A DNA stretch of 64,000 bases from the NCBI RefSeq assembly GCF_017876675.1, contig NZ_JAGIOI010000001.1, positions 2,604,001 through 2,668,000 on the forward strand. The letters run 5' to 3'. The position numbers and the translations under genes were made by a program. This DNA comes from Arthrobacter stackebrandtii. GTDB lineage: Bacteria; Actinomycetota; Actinomycetes; Actinomycetales; Micrococcaceae. Every line of letters begins with the position of its first letter. Position 1 is the first letter of the stretch. The notes below the pieces were generated by a model. That model was not told the origin of the DNA. It saw nothing but the letters and a program-made list of their open reading frames with translations, and searched no databases. This document shows, in pieces, positions 9,130 to 16,512 of this stretch.

Positions 9130-9354
9130 CTATGCCGCAACCTTGTGCCGCAGCACCGGGTAGCCCAGGCCGGTGATGGCCTTGGCGATCGCCTCGGCGG
9201 TGACCAGTCCGTCGTCGAACGTCACCTTGACCTTGCCGGAGTTGAACAAGACCTTGGTTTCCGCAACGCCGTCCATCTTGCCCACGACGCCCTCGATCTT
9301 GGTGATGCACGACGGGCAGGTGAACGGTTCGGTCTCAAATTTTGCTGTGCGCAT
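9130..9354 (-). CDS. HMA-domain metallochaperone (CopZ-like)
   Basis: A complete 74-residue heavy-metal-associated domain with a TCPSC metal site at residues 12-16 and the typical beta-alpha-beta-beta-alpha-beta length. CopZ-type proteins carry Cu(I), sometimes Zn, to partner ATPases. The nearby ATPase lacks its own HMA domain, so this protein may supply it in trans. The start is set by the ATG at 9354 with a GGAAAGG sequence upstream. An FNR-like palindrome lies 61 bases upstream. First gene of a likely operon with the FNR-type regulator. Confidence 0.85.
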   Translation of the reverse strand: MRTAKFETEPFTCPSCITKIEGVVGKMDGVAETKVLFNSGKVKVTFDDGLVTAEAIAKAITGLGYPVLRHKVAA

Positions 9355-9414
9355 GGTGTGCCTTTCCTTGGGGTTGTTAAGTCTCCACTTCATCAAGTTC
9401 CGCGCACTCCCGCC

Positions 9415-9428
9415 TTGACGTGGGTCAA
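9415..9428. promoter_or_regulatory. FNR-type palindromic operator upstream of the HMA chaperone
   Basis: TTGACGTGGGTCAA is a second perfect TTGAC-N4-GTCAA palindrome. It lies 61 bases before the chaperone start and about 150 bases before the divergent EVE gene. It shares both half-sites with 7631-7644. Confidence 0.7.
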
Positions 9429-9579
9429 GTGTGGAAACTTCTTTGGTGAAGCACGACGGCGGCACGCAACTGGCGCTGTGGCGCCGGCCCGCGCTGTGGC
9501 CTGCAAGGGGACGGCCGTGGCAGCACTTTCCGCGATGCCGGCTGAACTGGCACAATCGAAGCGAGGAAAGGAGGGGCCA

Positions 9580-9987
9580 ATGGGTGCCTGGTTGGGAGTG
9601 GTGTCCGCTGAGCACGTGCGGCGGGCGGTTGGCCTCGGGATTGGGCAGATCGGCCACGGCAAGCGCGTGGGCCTGGCTCGCATGCACGCCGGCGACACCT
9701 TGATCTACTACTCGCCCGTTGATCGGATGGGGGACAAGGTTCCGCTGCAGCAGTTCACGGCCATTGGGACCATTGCCGACGATGAGATTTGGCAGGCCGA
9801 CGAGGGCGATTTCAAGCCCTTCCGCCGCCGCGTCAACTACCTTCCTGCAACACCGGTTGGCCTGGCAGATGTCCGCGGCCGGCTCCTCCTCACTGCCGGG
9901 CCCAACTGGGGCTACCGGCTCCGGCTCGGCCACATCCCCCTGGACGCGCAGGATGTGGCGGTCCTGCGGGAAGCCATGACCGGATGA
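9580..9987 (+). CDS. EVE-domain protein
   Basis: 135 residues covering a single EVE domain, a PUA-like fold. Family features include the early WLGVVSAEHV segment, KRVGLARMHAGDTLIYYSP, and a late GPNWGYRLRLGHIPL. EVE domains bind modified bases and are often tied to restriction, RNA modification or stress, but this member's ligand is unknown. The start is set by AGGAGG upstream of the ATG at 9580. It lies just ahead of an SDR gene that has its own leaderless promoter. Confidence 0.8.
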   Translation: MGAWLGVVSAEHVRRAVGLGIGQIGHGKRVGLARMHAGDTLIYYSPVDRMGDKVPLQQFTAIGTIADDEIWQADEGDFKPFRRRVNYLPATPVGLADVRGRLLLTAGPNWGYRLRLGHIPLDAQDVAVLREAMTG

Positions 9988-10009
9988 CACACCAGCCTAA
10001 ACTCATCCC

Positions 10010-10819
10010 ATGACAAAGCTGCAGGGAGCGCACGTGGTTATCACCGGCGGCTCGCAGGGGATTGGTGCGGCCTTCGCCAAGGAAGCGCACGACGCCGGAG
10101 CCCGGGTTTCGCTCATTGCGCGCACCTCTGCGGGGCTTGAGCGGGCTGCGGCTGCCGCCGGGGCCGGTGTCCTGTGGGAGGCTGCCGACGTCACCGACCC
10201 TGTTTCCCTCGCCGCGGCCATGGATGCCCTGACCGCCAGGTCCGGCCCCTGCGACATCCTTGTCTGCTGCGCGGGGACGGCCTTGCCTGGACTCTTTTTG
10301 GAGGTTCCGGCTGCGGAGTTTGAGACCCAGTGGCTGCTGAATGTTGGCGGCGGTGTTGCTGCCGTGCGGCACGTGCTGCCGGGGATGGTTTCGCGAGGCC
10401 AGGGGCATGTGGTGCTGCTCAGTTCCACGGCGGGGATCATTGGCGTGCCCGGCTACACGGGCTATGGCGCCAGCAAGTACGCCATCCGCGGCTTTGCCGA
10501 CACGCTGCGCTATGAGGTGGAGCCGGCCGGGGTGCACGTCAGCACCATGTTTCCGCCGGACACCGACACCCCAGGCTTTGCCGCTGAGAACCTGCGCAAG
10601 CCGCCGGAAACTGCGGCCATTTCAGGGGCCGTCAAACCCGTCTCCGCGCAAAAAGTGGCTGCGGGAATGGCCCGCGGGATTGAGCGCAATGCCCGCAACA
10701 TCACGGTGGACGGCACCACCCGTGCGCTCTTGTTGATGGGCGGATTGGCTGAACCGTTGCTGCGTTGGTCCTTCACCCGGACTTCGGCGAATGCTCGCCG
10801 GCAGTCACCCCGCAGCTAG
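10010..10819 (+). CDS. Short-chain dehydrogenase/reductase, KDSR-like
   Basis: 269 residues. The NAD(P)-binding motif TGGSQGIG is at 12-19, the catalytic Ser lies in LSSTAG and the Tyr-x-x-x-Lys in YGASKYA. The longer C-terminal part, with FPPDTDTPGF, resembles the 3-ketodihydrosphingosine reductase-like SDR group. The bacterial substrate is unknown. The start is leaderless: TAAACT at 9998-10003 is six bases before the ATG. It overlaps the stop of the opposite-strand gene by four bases. Confidence 0.88.
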   Translation: MTKLQGAHVVITGGSQGIGAAFAKEAHDAGARVSLIARTSAGLERAAAAAGAGVLWEAADVTDPVSLAAAMDALTARSGPCDILVCCAGTALPGLFLEVPAAEFETQWLLNVGGGVAAVRHVLPGMVSRGQGHVVLLSSTAGIIGVPGYTGYGASKYAIRGFADTLRYEVEPAGVHVSTMFPPDTDTPGFAAENLRKPPETAAISGAVKPVSAQKVAAGMARGIERNARNITVDGTTRALLLMGGLAEPLLRWSFTRTSANARRQSPRS

Positions 10820-11484
10820 CAGCTGCCGATCCCGTTGCCGACCAGGAGGAAGCCAAACACCACCAGGAGCAGGCCCGCCATGATCGAGTGGTTTACCTGC
10901 AGCCATTCCATGACTGCCTTCAGCGGCACGCCCATCTTTGTCGGCGCGATCAGGTAACTGGCAACAGGGAGCAGCACCGTCAGAGAGGCAAGCACGATGT
11001 AGGCGGCCATGGCCCACAGCTCGGCGCCAAGATTCAATTCGGCGGCACCGATGGCCACTCCGGCTGCTGCGGTGATGGCAAGGTTCTTGGGATTCGCGCC
11101 CGAAAGTGCCAGCCCCATGACCGCGCTTCGCCCGGGTGAGTAGCTGCTGGCCGAGGCCATCCACCCGGGGAGGGGCCCGGCGTCGGACTTCCCAAAACGC
11201 TTGGCGAACTTGCGCACCGCCATGGCCAGCAGGAACGCTCCGAGAGCAATGCGCAGAATGCCGGCGACGGGCCCGGGTTCGGCGCCGGAGTCGTCCACGG
11301 CGTCAAGGGCGAAGGTGAGGAGCGCGACGATCGCAGCGAGCCCGGCGACCCAACCTCCCAGGAAGGCCAGGCCGTTGGCGCGGGGGCGGGCCGAGCCCAG
11401 GAGCAGCACAATCATGATGATGGGGAACGGGCTCAGCGCCACGCCCATGCTGAGCGGGATGATGCTCCCGATGACGTCGTTCAT
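10816..11484 (-). CDS. GAP-family (LysE-like) membrane protein
   Basis: 222 residues with six predicted membrane helices. The opening IIPLSMGVALSPFPIIMIVLLL and the SGANPKNLAI motif near the centre are typical of the GAP/Sap family, related to LysE exporters; mycobacterial relatives act in sulfolipid export. The substrate here is unknown. Convergent with the SDR gene, with overlapping stops. Confidence 0.82.
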   Translation of the reverse strand: MNDVIGSIIPLSMGVALSPFPIIMIVLLLGSARPRANGLAFLGGWVAGLAAIVALLTFALDAVDDSGAEPGPVAGILRIALGAFLLAMAVRKFAKRFGKSDAGPLPGWMASASSYSPGRSAVMGLALSGANPKNLAITAAAGVAIGAAELNLGAELWAMAAYIVLASLTVLLPVASYLIAPTKMGVPLKAVMEWLQVNHSIMAGLLLVVFGFLLVGNGIGSC

Positions 11485-11523
11485 GATGCGCTTTCCGTGG
11501 TCAAATGTGGCTCCTGAAGTCTT

Positions 11524-11724
11524 TCACAGGTGGCGGGGCTGGCCTGGCATGGGGAGTTCCTCGCCGTCGACCGGATCGGCAAACGGTGGAAGGGGCTGGA
11601 TGAGCTGTGTCGGCCACATGGTCTGGGTGGACGGGGCCAAGTCGCCCGTCACCGAACAGTTCAAGAACCTGGCGATTGCAGACGAGATGGCTTTCAGGGG
11701 CTGCACATTCAAGGTGACCTCCAT
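11524..11724 (-). pseudogene. Short orphan frame, probable gene fragment
   Basis: A 66-residue frame with high third-position GC, which suggests real coding history. An in-frame TGA lies just before its only ATG, so if it belonged to a longer gene the 5' part is lost. It ends in a Pro-rich PMPGQPRHL. I do not recognise a family. It is the only coding-like content in the gap 11485-11841 and marks the left end of an accessory segment. Confidence 0.3.
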
Positions 11725-11841
11725 CTGCGCGACCTGTTCTCAGTTTTACCTGGCGCCCCAGGCTGGATTGGAAAAGCGCGACGGAGGGAAGCAGGCTCAC
11801 CTGCGTCGGAGCCAAAACCTTGAGTCCTGTCGCCGGGCGCT

Positions 11842-12339
11842 TTACTTGCGGGCAATGCGTGCAGCGAACGGTGCCCTGAGGATCTTCGTCCACAGCGACC
11901 GGCGGTGTGCAGCGCCGGATGAGGACCCGCATTGGCGTTCTGCGCGATCCAAACATTCTTCGATGAGCGCATCGTGCATGGGTCGAAAGAAGATCGGCCA
12001 GGTTAGTCTCGCCGTTCCACTTGGCGAGATGGAAAGCTCGTGCCGCAGCAACGTTGAATTGTCCGTAAGGCTAGTGGCAGTGAAGGAGTGGTGGCCGTTG
12101 AAACCCGATGGGCCGGTGAACTGAAATTCGATCCGTCTACCGAGCTCGTATGCAGTCACGAAGTAGCGCACAGGCCCATGTCCTCCCGCCGCGCCTATGC
12201 TGAGAGGCCCATCTAAGCGCATTGCCGGCCATTCGCTCCTTGGCCACAATCGATCGTTCTTGCTCGCCAGCGAGTCAATGAGCTCTCCGACTTCGTTGCT
12301 GGGAGCCGCAATATCGCGCTGATGAATGTTGTAGACCAT
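11842..12339 (-). CDS. SRPBCC (polyketide-cyclase-like) family protein
   Basis: 165 residues. It opens MVYNIHQRDIAAPSNEVGELIDSL, the usual first strand of START/SRPBCC folds, and continues with alternating strands typical of ligand-binding barrels (LGRRIEFQFTGPSGFNGHHSF). A C-terminal helix includes MHDALIEECLDRAE. The ligand is unknown. GC content is lower than in flanking core genes. No clear operon partner; a second SRPBCC domain is encoded at 14845-15843. Confidence 0.75.
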   Translation of the reverse strand: MVYNIHQRDIAAPSNEVGELIDSLASKNDRLWPRSEWPAMRLDGPLSIGAAGGHGPVRYFVTAYELGRRIEFQFTGPSGFNGHHSFTATSLTDNSTLLRHELSISPSGTARLTWPIFFRPMHDALIEECLDRAERQCGSSSGAAHRRSLWTKILRAPFAARIARK

Positions 12340-12413
12340 AGAGCAAGGGTATCTATGATCTGGCCCGTATGATCCGCCTCAACCGCGCGCGAAACTGCCC
12401 ATATGGCGAACCT

Positions 12414-13073
12414 TTACCGGATAGCTGAAACCATGCCAGGGCGGATGATCTTTGGCGAAGTGAAGTCGGAGTTGTCCACGACGTACGTGGCGCGTTCCCA
12501 GGGCCGTGCGGCTTCGAAGTAGAGACGCTGTCCTTCGACGTATCGGCGCATCGTGGGGTGCTGCGGGTCGGGATTGCTGCCGTTCCGGATCGCCATTCGG
12601 GCCGCGGTTTCGGTGAAAGGCACGTCCAGGAACACCGATGCATCCCAATGGGAGGCGAGTTCGTCGCGGTGCAGGAACATGCCTTCCACCACGACCAGTG
12701 CATCCGGCGGAGCGCGGAGGCCCTCCGCCTGTGCAACGCGGTCGGTATCCGCGTTGTAGGAAGCCGGCGAGTACCAGCCGTCTCCGTGCGGACCGAGGGG
12801 GGCGAGCAACCAGTCATTCAGGGCTGGGTAGTTGTAGGTGTCTTCCCAGAAGCCGTCCGGCGAGGTACGTCCTTTGGCATGCCTGACGGGTGAGGGGTTC
12901 AGGAAGCCGTCGACGTGGATCACGATCACGGGCCGATCTTGGATCTCGTTCACCAGGTTGGTGGCGAAGGATGTCTTGCCGCTGCCGTCGACTCCATCAA
13001 CGGCCACCAACCGGCGCCCGGGCCCGATGGCACCGAGAATGTCGTTTGCCAGTAGCCCCATGAACTTTTTCAT
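12414..13073 (-). CDS. Uridine-kinase-like P-loop protein
   Basis: About 219 residues. The P-loop VDGVDGSGKTSF lies near residue 25 and an HVDGFLNPS segment resembles the substrate loop of uridine kinase-like phosphotransferases. A Walker-B-like VVVEGMF follows, then a lid region with Arg residues (MAIRNGS, MRRYVEG). It probably phosphorylates a small molecule, but the substrate is not evident. The ATG at 13073 is preferred because GGAG lies nine bases upstream; a GTG five codons earlier is the alternative. Confidence 0.78.
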   Translation of the reverse strand: MKKFMGLLANDILGAIGPGRRLVAVDGVDGSGKTSFATNLVNEIQDRPVIVIHVDGFLNPSPVRHAKGRTSPDGFWEDTYNYPALNDWLLAPLGPHGDGWYSPASYNADTDRVAQAEGLRAPPDALVVVEGMFLHRDELASHWDASVFLDVPFTETAARMAIRNGSNPDPQHPTMRRYVEGQRLYFEAARPWERATYVVDNSDFTSPKIIRPGMVSAIR

Positions 13074-13093
13074 AGCTTCATTCTCCACGAAAC

Positions 13094-13111
13094 GGCCCCT
13101 GGTCAGGGGCC
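13094..13111. terminator. Short GC-rich hairpin between methyltransferase and kinase genes
   Basis: GGCCCCTG and CAGGGGCC form a perfect 8-bp stem with a two-base gap. On the minus strand a TTTC follows. It may end the methyltransferase transcript or attenuate the kinase gene. Confidence 0.4.
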
Positions 13112-13153
13112 GAAAGGGGAACGCTCACTGGGCGTTTTCAAACCGCCATCCAC

Positions 13154-13786
13154 TCAACCACGCAGAGCAAACATCCCGCCCGGAACCTCGGCGAATTCCC
13201 TGGATCCGGTCGCAGAGAATACACTCACTGACCACGGCGACTCAGTGTAAAAAGGGCTGAGGTGCCAATCCGAGAATCGATGGGCCAGGGTCAAGCTCGA
13301 CCTTGCCGCTGCGTTGTCCAGATCCACGGGGCCACCCTGAATGGCCGTGGTGGTGCCGACGACGAAGACCCCTCCGTCGTCCAGCAGTCCTGCAACCTGG
13401 CCAAAGATTTTACGCAGTTCATTCGCTGAAAGAAAAGCCGGAACGTTCCCTGACATGAGTACGGCGTCGTAAGCCTGGGGAAGGCCATTTAGAGCCAGGG
13501 TTCCCGGCACGATGTCGCCAGCAGTCATGCGGCGAAACCACGACGGGTCATAGAACTCTCCGGCAACTTCGAGGACTTGAGGTGTGGGATCAATTCCGTA
13601 GGCCTCGTGGCCTCGGGCTCGCAATCCGTTGACGGCATTGCCAATTCCGCAGCCAATATCGAGGACACGGGAACGCCGTTTGGTCATCATGTCAACGAAG
13701 CGTACATCCACTTCCATGTCTGTTCCGGCACGTACATGCTGCCGCATTTTGGCTGCATAACTCTCATAGTCCCGACCCGCGCTCAT
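13154..13786 (-). CDS. Class I SAM-dependent methyltransferase
   Basis: About 210 residues. The SAM-binding motif I is VLDIGCGIGNAV, followed by an acidic residue in YGIDPT and motif-like YDAVLMSGN. The frame remains open far upstream into a transposase fragment, but the methyltransferase-like sequence begins around the ATG at 13786 (MSAGRDYESYA), which I take as the start; no strong ribosome-binding site is seen. The substrate is unknown. It belongs to the accessory segment. Confidence 0.75.
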   Translation of the reverse strand: MSAGRDYESYAAKMRQHVRAGTDMEVDVRFVDMMTKRRSRVLDIGCGIGNAVNGLRARGHEAYGIDPTPQVLEVAGEFYDPSWFRRMTAGDIVPGTLALNGLPQAYDAVLMSGNVPAFLSANELRKIFGQVAGLLDDGGVFVVGTTTAIQGGPVDLDNAAARSSLTLAHRFSDWHLSPFYTESPWSVSVFSATGSREFAEVPGGMFALRG

Positions 13787-13918
13787 GGTCTCATTTTTCC
13801 ACCCAACACCCATTTCCATGAGGAACCGCCACAGGAAGTCGCAAGTTACTTGCTTGCCCTGACTCCGCACAGGGGCCGGCATGCGGGCAGCTTCTGAGGC
13901 TCCCGAGAAGGGCGTGAC

Positions 13919-14317
13919 CGCATACTGGCCCTTGGCACTGTTGCCGCAATGCGCCACCGTATCAATCGCGACCAGGCCTGGCTGCCAGTCAATGTCTGGG
14001 ATGCGGAACATGATCGGGAGCGCCTCGGTGTACTGATTTCGCCGCGCCCGGGTCGTTGATTTCCCGTCCGGATACATCGACAGTTTGAACGGTGCCAACA
14101 GCCGGTCGATCGTTGCCGCACTCATCGCCAGCAACTGTTGATGCACTAGTGGGCTATACCGGGAGCGGGCCCGGCCGAAGGCCTCGGAACCGATGTGGGC
14201 TTCCATATTGGCCAGGGTGGTGCCCATGACAGCGGCCAGGTACTTCCCACAGGGCTGCCCCGCCACGACCCAGACCTGATGGAGTACCTTCACCGTGCGT
14301 GGCAATTCTGCAGGCAT
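13919..14317 (-). pseudogene. N-terminal fragment of an integrase-core transposase
   Basis: About 133 residues resembling the region just before and at the start of a DDE/rve integrase core: QVWVVAGQPCGKYLAA, LLAMSAATIDRLLAP, then VAIDTVAHCGNSAKG, where the Asp is the first acidic catalytic position. The remaining catalytic domain is missing; after VAHCGNSAKGQYA the frame continues through unrelated sequence into the methyltransferase. It is a remnant of a past insertion and shows that this segment has been rearranged. The IS family assignment is from recall only. Confidence 0.65.
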
Positions 14318-14407
14318 GGGTAGTAGGCTACAGGGGCACTACGGGATCGGTCCTCTGTTCCAATGGTTCTCCATTCGAATAGGCAGCGTGGTGCATAGAA
14401 GGTATTG

Positions 14408-14431
14408 AAGGGCCCGCCACGGTGGGCCCTT
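14408..14431 (+). terminator. Rho-independent-like hairpin with T-rich tail
   Basis: AAGGGCCC and GGGCCCTT pair around an 8-base loop, followed by TCTTTCGTT. No intact plus-strand gene lies directly upstream, so it may be left over from a gene removed by rearrangement. The rest of 14318-14553 shows no convincing coding or RNA signal. Confidence 0.6.
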
Positions 14432-14553
14432 TCTTTCGTTAAGTCTCTATTTCTGGGAGATGGAACCGCAGTCGGGTTCACTAAGTTTGCGCAGTCTGTA
14501 TGGGGAACGGTCAGCGGGGCAGTGGGGCGGGGCATGTGCAAGTGGCGATCCCG

Positions 14554-14599
14554 TTAGCAACCATGGTTGACGGAAACTATTTTAGCAATGTAAGTTGAC
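14554..14599 (+). promoter_or_regulatory. Promoter and direct-repeat operator of the HTH / Clp-N operon
   Basis: TTGACG (14567-14572) and TAAGTT (14591-14596) are spaced 18 bases and lie six bases before the ATG at 14603, so the mRNA would be leaderless. Two copies of TTAGCAA-N5-GTTGAC (14554-14571 and 14582-14599) overlap the -35 and -10. The palindrome CAACCATGGTTG (14558-14569) is embedded in the first copy. The HTH protein encoded next may bind here. Confidence 0.55.
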
Positions 14600-14602
14600 A
14601 GC

Positions 14603-14848
14603 ATGAAGTCAGCACAGATCGCAACTGTCGCCGCGGACACCAGTGACCCGCGTGCCGGGCTGCGGGCCATCGCTTCCCTCCGTGCACTCACTGAGAGACT
14701 CGAACTCGCGCAGGTTGAGGCGGGTCTGGTTTTGGGCATGAGCTGGCAGAACATCGCCGATGCCCTCGGAGTCTCCAGGCAAGCAGTTCATAAGAAGTAC
14801 GCCAAGAAGGTGGACCAGAGCATCCCCGTTCCAAGGAGGAACCATTGA
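14603..14848 (+). CDS. Small helix-turn-helix protein
   Basis: 81 residues. The HTH is clear: MSWQNIADALGVSRQAVHKKYAKK, like the sigma-70 region-4/AsnC-type fold found in small actinobacterial proteins paired with Clp-N-domain proteins. The N-terminal half (LRAIASLRALTERLELAQVEAGLVLG) is helical and probably dimerises. The stop overlaps the TTG start of the next gene, so translation is likely coupled. It may act as an autoregulator at the upstream repeats. Confidence 0.8.
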   Translation: MKSAQIATVAADTSDPRAGLRAIASLRALTERLELAQVEAGLVLGMSWQNIADALGVSRQAVHKKYAKKVDQSIPVPRRNH

Positions 14849-15843
14849 GTAAGTTCACCGACGCGGCAACAACATCGCACACGCTCTCGGTTGTCGCCAT
14901 GGAGGAAGCCTCCCGCTTCGGCCAGCGCAGCACGGACATTGACCACATGCTTCTTGCCCTGGTGGTCAGTGAGCAGGTCGCCGGACAGGTATTGCGCAGT
15001 GAGGGGATCACGCTTGAAGCGGCGCGGGGCGCGGTTGCAGAGCAGCATTCAGTTCAACTCGCCTCACTCGGCATTAGCTCCGGACTCCCGCCGCAAGGTC
15101 GGATCGTCTTCCATGAAACTGGAGGCTACGAGTGGAGCGAGCGCGCCATGGCGGTCATCAAGCGTGCCAGCGGCGGCGAGAAGCGAGGCGACGCTGCCGC
15201 CGTGCTGCGCGAACTCGTCACGGAACCCAGCGGCATGATCGACCAAGTACTACAGCGTCTCGGCTCCGCGTCCGATCTGGTGATCGCACGACTCGATGAA
15301 GTTCAGGGCTACCCGGCGCTCACACCAAAACACGCCATCCAACCGGGCCGGCGCTCGGGAGCCTGCGAGGCATTCGTCCCGGCTCCGGTCGGGCAGGTCT
15401 GGGAACTGCTCAGCAGTCAAAAACGGATGCCTGAATGGGAACCGGTGATTGGTGATGTCGAGCTCGAAGAACCGCAGACAGAACCGCAGGTGGGCGATCG
15501 CTGGACAACGCATGCCCGCACGCAGCGGTCTGATGGAAAAGCGATTCGGATCAAGCCTGAATTCCAGGCTCAGGATGTTGAGCTTGTCTCATGCACAGAA
15601 GAGGCACTGATCGAGTGGCGGTTCACTTATCCCGATTCAGCACGGGCCAGCGTGAAACGAATTCGGATCGGATTGGAGCCCGCAGCTGGCGGTACCCAGC
15701 TGCGCATCTCGTTATGGTGGGAACGCAACTCCGATAGCCCTGCTCGCCCGATCCGGGGACTGCTGACCCGCCCGCTCGTGCGCTTCGGGATCTGGATGCA
15801 GCTGTCGCAACTGAGCGGTGGCATCAGCCGAGCATTTCGCTAA
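14845..15843 (+). CDS. Clp N-domain protein fused to an SRPBCC domain
   Basis: 332 residues starting at TTG, which overlaps the preceding TGA, with AAGGAGGA upstream. Residues 1-140 form a double Clp-N-type domain (EEASRFGQRSTDIDHMLLALV, then ERAMAVIKRASGGEKRGDAAAVLRELV), the substrate/adaptor-binding part of ClpA/ClpC, but no AAA+ module follows. Residues about 170-333 are an SRPBCC/START-like ligand barrel (ACEAFVPAPVGQVWELLS). The combination suggests a small-molecule sensor or adaptor for a Clp machine; that role is inference. A two-helix membrane protein gene follows. Confidence 0.8.
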   Translation: MSKFTDAATTSHTLSVVAMEEASRFGQRSTDIDHMLLALVVSEQVAGQVLRSEGITLEAARGAVAEQHSVQLASLGISSGLPPQGRIVFHETGGYEWSERAMAVIKRASGGEKRGDAAAVLRELVTEPSGMIDQVLQRLGSASDLVIARLDEVQGYPALTPKHAIQPGRRSGACEAFVPAPVGQVWELLSSQKRMPEWEPVIGDVELEEPQTEPQVGDRWTTHARTQRSDGKAIRIKPEFQAQDVELVSCTEEALIEWRFTYPDSARASVKRIRIGLEPAAGGTQLRISLWWERNSDSPARPIRGLLTRPLVRFGIWMQLSQLSGGISRAFR

Positions 15844-15859
15844 TTGGTCCAGAGGAGCA

Positions 15860-16111
15860 ATGTTGATGAAACGAGCCGCGCAAGTTTTTCTCGGGATAGT
15901 CATGATCGCCGTGCTGTTCGCATGGGTGATCTTGAGGCATGAAGAACCTCTCAGCGAGTGGGCGAGCAGCAGCAATTTTGTCGGTTGGGCCTTCCACGGT
16001 TTTGCCTTGCTCAGCTTTCTCGGCGGTACCGCACTCATCGCCACCGCATGGGCGCACGGACGCGAGGACGGGCGTGACGGCATCACCGGAGATCCTGAAA
16101 CGGATGAGTAA
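15860..16111 (+). CDS. Small two-helix membrane protein
   Basis: 83 residues. Two hydrophobic segments (AQVFLGIVMIAVLFAWVIL and FHGFALLSFLGGTALIATAW) are joined by an acidic loop; the C-terminal tail is acidic (DGRDGITGDPETDE). AGAGGAGC precedes the ATG at 15860. It follows the Clp-N/SRPBCC gene by 16 bases and is probably the third gene of that operon. I recognise no family. Confidence 0.7.
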   Translation: MLMKRAAQVFLGIVMIAVLFAWVILRHEEPLSEWASSSNFVGWAFHGFALLSFLGGTALIATAWAHGREDGRDGITGDPETDE

Positions 16112-16512
16112 GCAGCCTGAGGCACGTCAGGCTTGTCAAGGGTGTGGCGCGAAGCTCATGGATTTTCAGGGTTCCCGCAAGCCGGTTCATCGCTGACGCG
16201 TGCCACAAGTATTTCCACAATCAGCAAAACTGTTTGCTTCCACGGACACCACATTCCCGCATATCCAGCACGCAAAAAGCCCGGTGAAGGCGCCCCGTAC
16301 GGGACTGTTCATGGAACTGACGAGGGGCTGCGGATTGGTTGGTCCCGGGCATCAGAACTTCGGGGCGGATCGTGTCGAATGCGCCAAATCCTGTTGTCCA
16401 GCCAGTCGCTGCTGACATGGTTGAGAAAAGTCCCGGGGTGGCGTGAACGCGGAGTGCGCGACGGCGTGAGGCGGGGTGGGCACCCAACCAGGCTCACGCC
16501 GTCGTGCTGGGG
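16112..16512. other. Intergenic gap with no supported gene
   Basis: About 400 bases. A 30-codon frame from the ATG at 16105 has a CQGCG motif and stops at 16197; it is too short to call. Apart from the hairpin at 16459-16504, I see no promoter, RNA or repeat. It marks the right end of the 11.5-16.2 kb accessory segment. Confidence 0.4.
16459..16504 (-). terminator. Hairpin downstream of ddh
   Basis: CGACGGCGTGAG (16459-16470) pairs perfectly with CTCACGCCGTCG (16493-16504) around a 22-base loop that has a GGGTG/CACCC inner stem. It lies nine bases beyond the ddh stop. No T-run follows, which is common in high-GC actinobacteria. Confidence 0.6.

Noticed and set aside
14340-14400. Possible tRNA or small RNA before the hairpin
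   Set aside because: No cloverleaf or conserved TPsiC-arm could be formed.
14290-14541. 83-codon minus frame upstream of the transposase fragment
   Set aside because: No family resemblance; it runs through a terminator hairpin.
16105-16197. 30-codon frame with a CQGCG motif
   Set aside because: Too short, no ribosome-binding site, no recognisable family.
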